Positions 55,096 to 64,000 of a stretch of 64,000 nucleotides of DNA are shown here, piece by piece. The notes under the pieces were generated by a model. That model saw only the letters and a program-made list of their open reading frames with translations. It did not search any database and had not been told where the DNA came from. Numbering within the stretch: the first letter of the stretch is position 1; each line of letters begins with the position of its first letter. The translations under genes and the position numbers were made by a program. This DNA is from Coenobita brevimanus. Lineage: Eukaryota; Arthropoda; Malacostraca; Decapoda; Coenobitidae. The stretch covers positions 16,542,902 through 16,606,901 of the forward strand of contig CM064655.1 in the NCBI GenBank assembly GCA_032717465.1. Reading direction: 5' to 3'.

Positions 55096-56575
55096 GAGCT
55101 TCCTGTACTAGGAAAGGTGGATGCGGGATGGTCTACCTCACGCATCCTCTGTGAATTTAATCTGGCCCGATCTACTTTGTTTGATATCAAGAGATCCCGC
55201 GACAAACTCATGCAGTACACGGCTGACTTCTCGTCGAAAAGCAAATGCAACATGGAGAGGAAGGTGATGCATACTCCCAAGTATGCAGAAATCGACCACT
55301 TCACGTTGATTTGGTATCTACAGCAACGTGCTGTGATGGTGCATGGCATGGAGCTGATGGCTGCTGCTGAGAAGTTCGGAAGGCTTCATGACGCCCAAGA
55401 CTTCAAGGCATCCGAAGGTTGGCTCTTCGCGTTCAAGTTACGACATGGCCTTACCAACTGTAAGTCTCATGGCAAAGCTTTGAATGCCAACAAGGATGGA
55501 GTAGACGAGTTTCGGCACAAGGTGAAACGCTTGATCGACAGGGAGGGCCTCGCTCTCGGTCAAGTCTACAACACTGATGAAACTGGTTTATTCTATCGCT
55601 CTTTGCCTACAAACACTCTTGCCGAGGAGATGGAGAAGCGTGTACCTGGATGCAAGCTCTGCGAGCAACGGATATCTGCTTTGTGTTGTGCCAATGCTAA
55701 CAGAATGGACCGGCTCAAGCCCATTATTGTTGGCCGTGCAAAGCAGCCTCGGTGTCTTCGTGGGGTGATGGATGTCCTTCCTGTTGTCTGGTACCATTCC
55801 TTGAAGGCATGGTTCACAGCCCAGATCTTCAAAGACTGGTTCCACCGCCATTTCGTTAAGGAGGTCATCCATTACCAGACAGAGAAACTGGGAATCCCAC
55901 GCGACCAGGTAAAGGCACTCCTTCTCCTCGACAGTGCACCTGCCCACCTGTGCGACAAGGACTTGGTGGCTGAGAATGGCCGCATTAGGTTCATGTTTCT
56001 GCCACCTAATACTACTGCTCTCATCCAACCAATGGACCAAGGAGTGATCGTGGCAACAAAGAGGCTGTACCGCTGGAAGTTCCTGGACGAGGTGATGGTT
56101 GTTCTCGAGGACGAGGATGCGTGCAGGGAGGGATGGGACAAGCGAGGCCAGTGGACTTTGGAAAACCTTCGCTGCTACAACATCAAGACTGCCATGTACA
56201 ACTGGGCCAGTGCATGGAAGGAAATCCCTGTCAAGACTCTAGAAAATGGTCGGTCTCGTCTGCTTCTCAGAACGGATGTGGAGTACGATTTCCTAGGTTT
56301 TGATGTGGTTGACTTCCATGCACGTCTACGTACGCATGGGGACGATGTTGATGTGGACGAAGTGCGTGAGTGGTTGGATGACGACGAGGGCGATCCTGGG
56401 TATCAGACATTGTCTGATATCGAGATCACATCTTCAGTTGCAGGTGTCAGTACCCAGCTAGAAGATTCCGACGAGGACGGCGACGATGATGCGGACTCCT
56501 CTCAGTGTGACACTACTCCAGCCATCTCCAAGCTGAGCACACTCTGGAAACACGTAGAGTTCATTCTGGACTCTT

Positions 56576-56922
56576 GGGGGTGGCGGTGGCTGAATTGGTA
56601 GAGAGACGGCCTGCAGTCCATATGGACCCAGGTTCGAATCCCGGCTGGGGCAGGGAACAGTTTAAGGATTTGAATTTCATGGAAGCAGACTTTCCTGATC
56701 TACCAGATGACCTGCCGACATGTCATAAAAGTACCCCCGCTAATACCAATACACCAGTCCTGTATGAGACAGCCCTAGCATGTATTCAATATGGACGGGT
56801 GTTAGCGCCGAAGTGGTGACATGTGGAGGTGTAGGAGGACTACTGGGCCTTGGGATAGGCTACTGCCCCCGAGATATAGGCCATGAAGCCTTTGCCCAGA
56901 GTCGGACAAAAAAAAAAAAAAA
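56576..56922 (+). mobile_element. tRNA-derived SINE, copy 2
   Basis: The head contains an A box (TGGCTGAATTGG) and a B box (GGTTCGAATCC, exact consensus), about 35 nt apart. It then has the shared body (CAGGGAACAGTTTAAGGATT), and a poly(A) of 15. It interrupts the Tigger transposase. Pol III transcription of the intact ancestor is expected from the boxes. Target duplication is unclear (only CTGGA agrees). Confidence 0.9.
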
Positions 56923-57614
56923 CTGGAGCACCCGGACTGAGACAGGGAGATGGGGCCCTTGGGACTTGTGGAGGAAGTGCGCACTTTCAGGCAGTGCATC
57001 ATTAATCGTCAAAATCGTCGTTCCTTGCGTCAACCAACCATTGACAGCTTTTTCAGGCCCATGACCCCCGGTATGCCCAGCCCTGGCTCCACTCCACTGC
57101 CTCCCCAAGACAGGCCATCATGCTCTGAGCCACAGTTCAGCACATCAGGCACAGTGGAGTCACCACTTGACATGAGTTTGCGCCTCTCTTCAGAGTCATC
57201 TGCAGTGGGTACACACCCCTAGGTCACCTGCATGTGCTACTCTCAGACTCTGACTGTGATTAGGCGCCAAGAACTTCTCCACTAGACCACACGGGAATTT
57301 ACAGTGTTGTGCAGTGAAAAAAAAAAGTTTATAGTGTTAAGGAATTTGAGTTCTGAGTGAAAAGACAAAGATTTAATGGACTGTCAATGTAACGAAAATT
57401 AACTAGTGTGTGTTTTGTTTAGAAAATGGTATTATGAGTGGAAAGACTTAAGTCCAGAGTGCAACATTTATTTCATTAAGGTACAATGGAGCGCAAGACA
57501 AGAGTGCGCAGTGTTATGAGAATGGAATTCTGAGTGCAAATGGTCTCCTTTTCGCCGCTGATTCAGTGATTATTTCCCGATGATCCAGGAAGAGCTCTGT
57601 CTCTGTCAGCGACC

Positions 57615-57637
57615 TGTGTGTGTGTGTGTATGTGTGT
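57615..57637 (+). repeat. (TG)n microsatellite at LINE 3' end
   Basis: An imperfect TG tract directly abutting the 3' terminal motif TTTACCTAATTG of family C copy 2. Confidence 0.9.
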
Positions 57638-57668
57638 ATTTACCTAATTGTGATATAAAGGAAATGTG

Positions 57669-60600
57669 CTATGCTCGTGGGGTCCCATCTCTGTCTCTCA
57701 ATAAGCCAAACTTAGCTTTAAACTCATTTAAGTTTTTAGACTGGACGATCTCTTTGTCCAAGCTATTCCACAGGTCTATACATCTATAAGGGAAACTATA
57801 TTTCTTGATATCCTTCAAGCAGCTGGGTTTCTTCAGTTTCATTCCGTGTCCTCTTGTTACTCTCTTATCCCATAAAAACAGATCTTCTTTGTCAATTTTA
57901 TCTACTCCTAACATGGTCCTGAACACTGTAATCATGTCTCCTCTCTTTCTCCTTTCTTCTAAGGAAGGCAGATCCAGCTTTTCCAGCCTCTCTCTGTAAA
58001 ACAGACCTGCCAGACTGGGGACCATTTTGGTTGCTGTTCTTTGTATTCTCTCAATCTTGTTTATATCTTTCTTTTTGTGTAGGGACCACACTACTGCTGC
58101 ATATTCTAACCTAAGGCAAATCATGGCCACTATCAATTTTTTCATCATCTCCTCATCCATATAATGAAAAGCTACTCCTGTATTAGTCATGAGTTTATAC
58201 ATCTCTCTAACTGCCTTGTTAATGTGTTTTTCAAGTGACAGACTGTCCTGGACCAGCACTCTCAAATCTTTCTCTTCTCTCACTTTTGTGACTGGCTCAT
58301 TACCCATCAAAAAAATTAATGATGGCCTTTTGGTACTTTTACCCATTGCCAATTTTTCACATTTCTTTGCATTGAATTTCATTTCCCACATCCAGCCCCA
58401 ATCGTGTATCCTATTCAGATCCTCCTGCAGCATTTTACAATCCTCCTCAGCCTCTAAATTCCTCAACATCTTTGCATCATCAGTAAACAGACATGCATAA
58501 CTGTTCACTCCATCTACCATATCATTTACATAAATCAGGAAGACGAAGGGGAGCTGCAAGGCTTGGTGGATGAGTTTGAGAGAGTGTGTAAGAAACGGAA
58601 CCTAAAGGTGAATGTAGGGAAGAGTAAAGTGATGGTCTTTGAGAGACGTGAAGTTAGTGAATGTACAGCGAGGTTAGATGGTGAGGAATTGGAAAATGTG
58701 AGTACGTTTAAGTATTTGGGTAGTGTGATGAGTAAGGATGGAGGTTTGGAGGGTGAAGTGCTTGAAAGGGTACAGCAGGGAAGAAAGGTTGCTGGTTCCT
58801 TGAAAGCAGTGATAAGAAACAGGGAAGTGAGCATGGAAGTGAAAAAGTTACTACATGACAGTATTGTGATACCAACTCTAACGTACGGAAGTGAAGCTTG
58901 GACATTGTTGGAAGGACACAAGTCAAGAGTGAGAGCAGTGGAAATGAGTTATTTAAGAGGAGCCTGTGGAGTCACGTGGAGAGACAGGCTGACGAATGAG
59001 GATATAAAGGAGCGTTGTGGTGTGGATGTGGATGTGATAGGAAGCGTTATGAGGAACACACTGAGGTGGTTTGGCCATGTGGAGAGGATGGAGGGTGAGA
59101 GACTGACGAAGAGAGTGTATGTGAGTGAGGTGGAGGGGGGAAGAGGGAGGGGGAGGCCGAGGATGAGATGGAGGGATGGGGTGGAGAGGTATATGAGAGA
59201 GGGGGGTGTGAGTTGGGAGCAGGGCAGTGAAATGGCGGGGGACAGGGCGACTTGGAGGCGATTTGTTTGTGGCCACCCCAAACGGGATTGAGGCGTCTGG
59301 CAATAGATAGATAGATAGATAGATAGAGGAACATTACTGGCACCAACACCGAGCCCTGTGGGACTCCATTTATTACTTCCCTCCATCCAGACATCCTATC
59401 CTTTATTACTGTCCTCATTTGTCTGTCTCTCAAAAAGTCTCTCATCCATTCCAGGAGGTTCCCCTTCAGTCCTCCTATATGCTCTAGTTTCCACATTAGT
59501 CTCTTATGAGGTACCTTGTTGAAGGCCTTCTCTTAATCTAAATACCCACGATCCACCCAATCATCTCTCTCCTGTAGCATGTCAATTGCTCTTGAGTAAA
59601 AACTCAATAAGTTGGAAACACATGACCTTCCACTTCAAAATTCAAACTGACTATCAGTCAAAATATACATCTCTTCCAGATATTTTATCCATCTATCTTT
59701 CAGAATTCTTTTGCACAATTTTGCGACCATGCTGGTTAGAGACACTGGTCTATAATTCAGGGGTTCTTCCCTGTTTCCTCCCTTACAAATTGGTACCACA
59801 TTCGCCCTCTTCCATTCTTGAGGCACTTTCCGCTTTTCCAGAGAACACACAATTATACTGTGAATCTTATCCGCCAGTTGTTCTCTGCTTTCCTTCAGTA
59901 CCCAATTAGAGATTCCATCTGCTCCTGAAGCTTTCCTTACATCTTGAGTTTCCAGTAACTTATACACTTCCTGTACTTTCACTTTTATATCTTTTATCAC
60001 TACATTTCTAGTCACTCCCTTCCCTTCCACAAACTCCTTTTCATTAGTGAAAACTGATTGGAAACATTTGTTCATTTTTTGTGCTAGCACTGCTGCATCT
60101 TTATAGACCTCTCCTTCTACTTTCAGTTTTGTGATTCCTTCCTTTTGTTTCAGTTTGTCATTGACAAATCTATAAAACAGTTTGGGTTCATCCTTACATT
60201 TGTCTATTATACCTTTTTCAAAATTCCTTTCTTCCTCTCTACGTATTCTTGTGTAATCATTTCTAATTCTTTTATATTCTTCCTTTGTTCTCTTATTACC
60301 TCTCTTTCTCCAATTGTTCCACGCTGTGTCTCTTTCTTTTTTTGCTATCATACACCTTCTATTAAACCACTCCTTTTTCCTGTTTTCTTTCCCCCTTGCT
60401 CTTGGCACAAATTTTTCCACTCCCAAATTATAGAAGCCTAGAAAAATATCCCACTTCCTCTGTATCTCTCTTGTTTCTCTGAATTTTCTCCAATCTGCAT
60501 TTTTGAAAAATTTTCTCAATCCTGTAAAATTTGCTTTCCCAAAGTTGTATTGTCCCTGCCTAAAAAGCTCATCTCTTGGCTCCACATTCCCTGTTATCAT

Positions 60601-61160
60601 CTGGAACTCAATGACCATATGATCACTTTTTCCAATAGGACACAGATATTCCAAGGATTCTATTACATTGGGTTCTTTGGTAAACAGTAAGTCTAGCCTT
60701 GCTTGTGTGTTCTCACCTCAGAACCGTGTCTCTTCTTTGACCCATTGCGTCATCACTTTGTTCATTGTTATATTTAATAATGTAGTGCCCCACGAATCTT
60801 CGCTGCCTCCTGAGTCCCATTCCTCCCAGTTCACCTCTTTACAATTGAAGTCACCCATTAAAATTATATTGTTGCTTTTCTCAATCACTTTCTGTAAATA
60901 GCTAGCCATGTCTGACAACATTTCCTGGTATTCATCATCATTCCATGCTCTTGTCTTACGGGGAACATACACTACTGCCATATACCTCTTGCTATTCTCT
61001 CCAGTTTCTAATTTCATATATATCACTTCGGCCCTGCCTTATCCCATTTCCATGGTATCTACATTTATGTTGTTGTTCACTGCTATCATCACTCCTCCTC
61101 CCATTTTTTCTTTTCTGTCTCTTCTCCACAGTTTGTATTTACCATCTCCCATATGAACAT
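57669..61160 (-). pseudogene. CR1-like ORF2 (endonuclease and RT), broken
   Basis: The endonuclease has YVPRKTRAWNDDEYQEMLSD and IILMGDFNCKEVNWEEWDS (61026-60718). The linker and RT N-terminus form one 339-codon open frame at 59635-60654 (GKSDHMVIEF, NYRPVSLTSMVAKLCKRIL). The RT palm resumes beyond the RTE-A insertion as FLIYVNDMVDGVNSYACLFT, with the catalytic box FTDD (Ala replaced by Thr, both Asp kept). The C-terminal domain (CIDLWNSLDKEIVQSKNLNE) ends at 57669. Stops, frameshifts and the insertion inactivate it. Confidence 0.85.
58549..59330 (+). mobile_element. RTE-like family A 3' fragment, plus strand (well preserved)
   Basis: It is inserted between TAAATCAGGA and GGAACATTACTGG of family C copy 2; AGGAA is present at both junctions and may be a 5-bp duplication. 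A 242-codon open frame (58563-59291) covers the RT C-terminal region (NVGKSKVMVFERREVSECTA, NTLRWFGHVERMEGERL, RGRPRMRWRDGVERYM). It ends in (GATA)n at 59306-59329. The unbroken frame and the close match to 50573-50933 suggest a young insertion. Confidence 0.93.
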
Positions 61161-61244
61161 CAATATCCTCTCTTAATTTGGTCTATACAAAGCACATAAC
61201 ATCAGGTTCATGTACCTTCAAAAAATCGTTGATTTCTATCCTTG

Positions 61245-62663
61245 CCGATATTAAACCATCAACATTAGTATTTGCCACCTTCAAATTATTTTTGATGATT
61301 TTTATACCCTCTTTTCTCCTTCTCTCCGCCAGTACCAATTCCTTAATTTCTATTCCATGACTCTCCAATAAAACACTGCTTTCTCTTCCTCTGTTCTCTA
61401 TTTGTTTTTTACCTTTGCTTCCTTTACTAACTCCCTTTATTTTAGCTCTCTCTCCCTCATTTGCATCTCTCCTTATCCAAACATTTTTGAACCCTTCCTT
61501 GTCTGATAATTTCCATGTTCTACTGATAATTTCGTTTACTGTTGCCTGAGACTTAAACTTTACCTTCAATGGCCTAGCCCCTCCTTCCTCGTACTTTCCT
61601 AACCTAAACTCCTCTTGGGGGAGGCGGTGGCTCAATCGGTAGAGAGGTGGCTTGCGGTCCTACCAGACCCAGGTTCAAATCCCCGCTGGTGCAGGGAACA
61701 GTTTAAGGATTTGAATTTCATTACGGCAGAGTTTACCGATCTACCAGAAGACCCGCCGACATGTCGTAAAAATACCCCCGCTAATACCAATACACCAGTC
61801 CTGTATGAGACAGCCCTAGCATGTATTCAATATGGACGGTGGGTGTTAGCGCCGAAGTGGTGACATGTAGAGGTGTACGATATGTTGGAGGACTACTGGG
61901 CCTTGGGAGCAGGCTGAGAAGCCTATGCCCAGAGTCGAGCACATAAAAAAAAAAAAAAAAAAAAACTCTTCTTGAGCTTTGTTGTTTTCCTCCATGACTA
62001 CTGATATTATTTCTTTAACCTTACTCAGTTCTTCTCTTTCTCTTTCTGATCTTATTCTCATAAGTTTTTCTTTAACTCCTGAAATTATTACACATTATTT
62101 CTTATCTGCTACATCCCTAACTAAAGATTCTCTACTTCTCAGCACCCTAACCACATCCCTCTCCATCTTTTCCTTGCTTTGTTGTTCTATAATCTCTTTC
62201 AAATTTACATTTCCCTCTTCCTGAATTTTCTTCCACCCCTTATGTTGCTTTTTGATTTCTTTAATGTGCTCATCTTGTATTCTTGACTTGGATTCATACT
62301 CATCTAGTTTGCTTTTCATCCTGTCTCTTTCTTCTTCCAACCTCTTATTCTCCCTCTTGAGCTGTTTTATTTCATTTGATGCGATTCGTTACTGACTTTC
62401 AATTCGGTGACTTCTCTTTCTTGCTCTACACTGCGTGTGCAAACTTTATCCAGTTTACTTCATAGAACTATGATCTTTCTCTCCTGCTCCTGGGTTCGTT
62501 CCTGTAACTCTCTAACTACTACCGATACCTTTTTTACATCCTGGACATTCCTCTCCACTGTTTTCTCTACTCCAGCTACTCTTGTTTGGTTCAACATAGT
62601 ACTACCATTTCCCACATCATCTTTGGAGAAGCCCTCGAATTCCTTGTCATCATATGTAAACAA
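61245..62663 (-). pseudogene. CR1-like ORF1 remnant, interrupted by SINE
   Basis: Minus 62460-62663 and 62095-62340 are rich in Lys/Glu and look like coiled coil (ELQERTQEQERKIIVL, EEERDRMKSKLDEYESKSRI). 61183-61635 continues with a basic domain (RPLKVKFKSQATVNEI, VWIRRDANEGERAKIKG) that parallels ORF1 of family C copy 1. The SINE separates the two parts. Confidence 0.7.
61618..61963 (+). mobile_element. tRNA-derived SINE, copy 3 (best preserved)
   Basis: The tRNA-like head contains A box TGGCTCAATCGG and B box GGTTCAAATCC. The body is shared with the other two copies and the poly(A) is about 22 long. Flanks AACTCCTCTTG (61607-61617) and AACTCTTCTTG (61964-61974) agree at 10 of 11 positions, as expected of a LINE-mediated target duplication. 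CTCTTG also precedes copy 2, so part of that sequence may belong to the SINE. Confidence 0.93.
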
Positions 62664-62684
62664 AGCTCCGTCGCCCTCTGCCGT

Positions 62685-63818
62685 TGTGTGTGTGTTCTTC
62701 CCTAATTGTTCTTACCTAACTGTTTCTTTACAGGAATGAGTGAAGCTCGTACTGTCCCACGTATTAAACCATTTTTATCATACATATTCTTGAAATTATG
62801 AATAGTTTTGGCACACACTACTTCATTCGGTAGCGCATTCCACTGATCAATTGCCCTATTTGGGAACTGAATTTCCTTACGTCTTTATCTCCTCTCTTTT
62901 TATGCAGTTTTTTGCAATGTCCTCTTGCTGATGCTTCACTATATGATATATACAGTATTCATTTATGACTATATTCTCTTTCCCTGTGATGCATTTATAT
63001 AGCATATTCATGTCCCCCCTTCTGATTCTCTCCTGCAGCATTGGTAGATTCAAACTTTCCAGTTTTTCTCCATAGCTTGGATCCCTTAAGCTTGGTACCC
63101 ATCTTGTGGCTGTCCTTTGTACTTATTTCAATTTTATCTATGTGTTCTTTGAGATGAGGATTCCAGACTACCAATACATACTCCAGGGTTAGTCAGATGA
63201 AAGATGTTATTATCTTCCTCAGCATATCTTCATTTATATATGTGAATGAAAATGATATTCTCATATTAGCAAGCAATGTACACATGTTACGTACTTTCTC
63301 ACTGATGTGATCATCTGGAGATAGTCTGTTACTGATAATTACCCCTAGGTCCTTCTCCCGTTCTGGTACATGCAGGGTTGATCTTCCTAACTTACAATCC
63401 CAATCTGGTCTTTTCTCACTTTTAGCAAATTTAATTACATGACACTTATCCACATTAAATTTCATTTGCCATTTATTGCTCCATTCATGAAGCTTGTTCA
63501 ATCCCTCTTGCAGCTCTTTGCAAGAATCTGTTAGTAATGTTCCTTTGAATTTTTGCATCATCCGCAAACATATTTAGATAGCTTCCATTTCCAATGTTAC
63601 TATGTCATTTATATATACTAAAAACATAATTAGTGCCAGCACTGAGCCCTGTGGCACTCTGCTGGTCACTTCCCTCCATGATGAATTATTTCCTCTTAAT
63701 ATTGATCTCATTTCCCTTTTTCTGAGAAAATCCTGCACCCAACACCAGGGATTGCCTTGGATACCTCCTTGATGAAACAGTTTCCATAAAAGTCTTTGGT
63801 GCGGTACTCTGTCAAATC
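62685..63818 (-). mobile_element. CR1-like LINE, family D copy 2 (truncated)
   Basis: The 3' end begins with a TG tract (62685-62695) and two 14-nt terminal units (GTTCTTCCCTAATT, GTTCTTACCTAACT). The minus strand matches the last 1.1 kb of family D copy 1: RT region near 63550-63580 (ATGTTTGCGGATGATG), 63193-63567 (NKWQMKFNVDKCHVIKFAKS, YINEDMLRKIITSFI). Frameshifts are present. It is cut at 63818 by an RTE-derived short element. Confidence 0.85.
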
Positions 63819-64000
63819 TATCAATCTATTGCCAAACACCATAATCTTGCAAGGGGTGGCCATTTGACTTTGAGTTATTTGTTTTACGGGGAGGGGCACT
63901 AACTCTCCACCAATCCATTTTTTGACACGTAGCGAGCACGTATGGTTTGGTTATATGGTTACCACCCAGAGTTGTAAATGGTTTCTTGGCTTACAGGAAA
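63819..64000 (-). mobile_element. RTE-A-derived short element (runs off window end)
   Basis: On the minus strand the 5' part (GTAAACCAAGAAACC-like, TGGTAACCATATAACC, TAGTGCCCCTCCC) matches the 5' end of family A copy 1 near 4250-4350. It then joins the family A 3' end (GGCCACCCC, TGGCAATAGATTGATAG). No coding sequence remains between. It looks like an internally deleted RTE copy or a SINE using the RTE tail. Confidence 0.6.

Larger units (their letters stand above)
53858..57222 (+). pseudogene. Tigger/pogo-group transposase (DDE_1), broken
   Basis: The N-terminus is at 53858-53929, with a nuclear-localisation-like PPPKKRKR and LTLEKKREM, ending at TAA. After the insertion the frame resumes near 55111: GWSTSRILCEFNLARSTLFD (helix-turn-helix), then a CENP-B-type second DNA-binding region (55240-55450). 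The DDE domain carries QVYNTDETGLFYRSLP (Asp near residue 154 of this block), LLLLDSAPAHL (272) and PNTTALIQPMDQGV (307); the last two are separated by 34 residues. An acidic C-terminal region (DSDEDGDDDAD) follows, then the SINE. 56938-57222 holds the end, with QPTIDSFFRP (57031-57060). A TGA precedes the methionine of that last block. It is non-functional through two insertions and stops. Confidence 0.88.
53510..57545 (+). mobile_element. Tigger (pogo group) transposon, with nested insertions
   Basis: The left terminal sequence CAGTAATCCCTGTAATATCT starts at 53510 after TA. The transposase lies on the plus strand, and 57270-57545 matches the right internal end of the MITE at 7271-11593. A foldback-bearing insertion (about 53930-55110) and a SINE (56576-56922) interrupt the gene. 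The right terminal repeat is not found; a CR1-like LINE tail begins at about 57615. Confidence 0.88.
57638..62684 (-). mobile_element. CR1-like LINE, family C copy 2, with two insertions
   Basis: The minus-strand element has ORF2 C-terminus/RT at 57669-58548, an RTE-A insertion at 58549-59330, RT and linker at 59331-60654, endonuclease at 60718-61200, ORF1-like sequence at 61300-62663, and a SINE at 61618-61963. The 3' end has the CR1-like motif and a CA tail. The two insertions join at points where the LINE frame continues on both sides. Confidence 0.88.

Noticed and set aside
53930..55110. Intron in the Tigger transposase (GTAAAC ... TACTAG)
   Set aside because: Joining these sites leaves the wrong frame, the block contains a foldback repeat found elsewhere at 3478, and Tigger genes normally lack introns; a nested insertion fits better.
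56576..56660. Possible intact tRNA gene
   Set aside because: A and B boxes are present, but the sequence continues into a repeated body with poly(A) and occurs in three copies, so it is a SINE head.
52268..64000. The N-terminal ECM29 exon
   Set aside because: I searched by eye for the expected HEAT-repeat start on the minus strand; all longer frames there belong to LINE, SINE or Tigger sequence.

Overview
The window reads as invertebrate nuclear DNA, most likely from a decapod crustacean. That assignment is an inference from the style of the repeats: RTE-like and CR1-like LINEs with microsatellite tails, a tRNA-derived SINE, piggyBac/Tc1/Tigger elements, and long GA, CA and GATA tracts. The only host gene I can support is on the minus strand. 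Two exons (52118-52267 and 1-729, the latter running off the window) encode the N-terminal region of the proteasome adaptor ECM29/ECPAS. Both splice junctions are phase 2 and the protein joins smoothly. The 51,388 bp between them (730-52117) is therefore one giant intron. The sequence from 52268 to the window end would be the next upstream intron, since I find no further exon there.

Almost everything else is transposon sequence, much of it nested. 846-7262 holds two old RTE-like LINEs (families A and B), one with a foldback element inside. 7271-11593 is a Tigger-type MITE split by a second element, which itself holds a minisatellite-filled MITE and a TTAA-flanked piggyBac-like element. 11941-16658 holds a SINE and fragments of four LINE families. 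16659-24561 is a TTAA-flanked MITE split by a 7.5 kb Ty3/gypsy-like LTR element, whose leader carries a piggyBac derivative. 24600-31175 is LINE sequence split by a 3.73 kb piggyBac element with a nearly intact transposase.

31263-32225 is a long foldback palindrome. 32352-39670 holds two CR1-like LINEs head to tail, the second with an unbroken 973-codon ORF. 41071-44724 is a three-level nest: a MITE containing a Tc1-like element containing a piggyBac derivative. 45048-51995 holds several RTE copies and a foldback element. Upstream of the 52118-52267 exon lie a LINE 3' end, a Tigger element with a broken transposase (53510-57545), a CR1-like LINE with two insertions (57638-62684), a second CR1-like LINE (62685-63818) and an RTE-derived short element.

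The elements interact as hosts and insertions rather than as an operon-like system. The clearest relationships are autonomous/non-autonomous pairs (one piggyBac parent and two deletion derivatives; RTE and a short element built from its two ends), dated insertions with target duplications, and two perfect palindromes that look like template-switch scars. I found no CRISPR array, rRNA gene, intact tRNA gene or bacterial-type operon. Family letters A-F are my own labels for copies that match one another in this window. Clade names are provisional.
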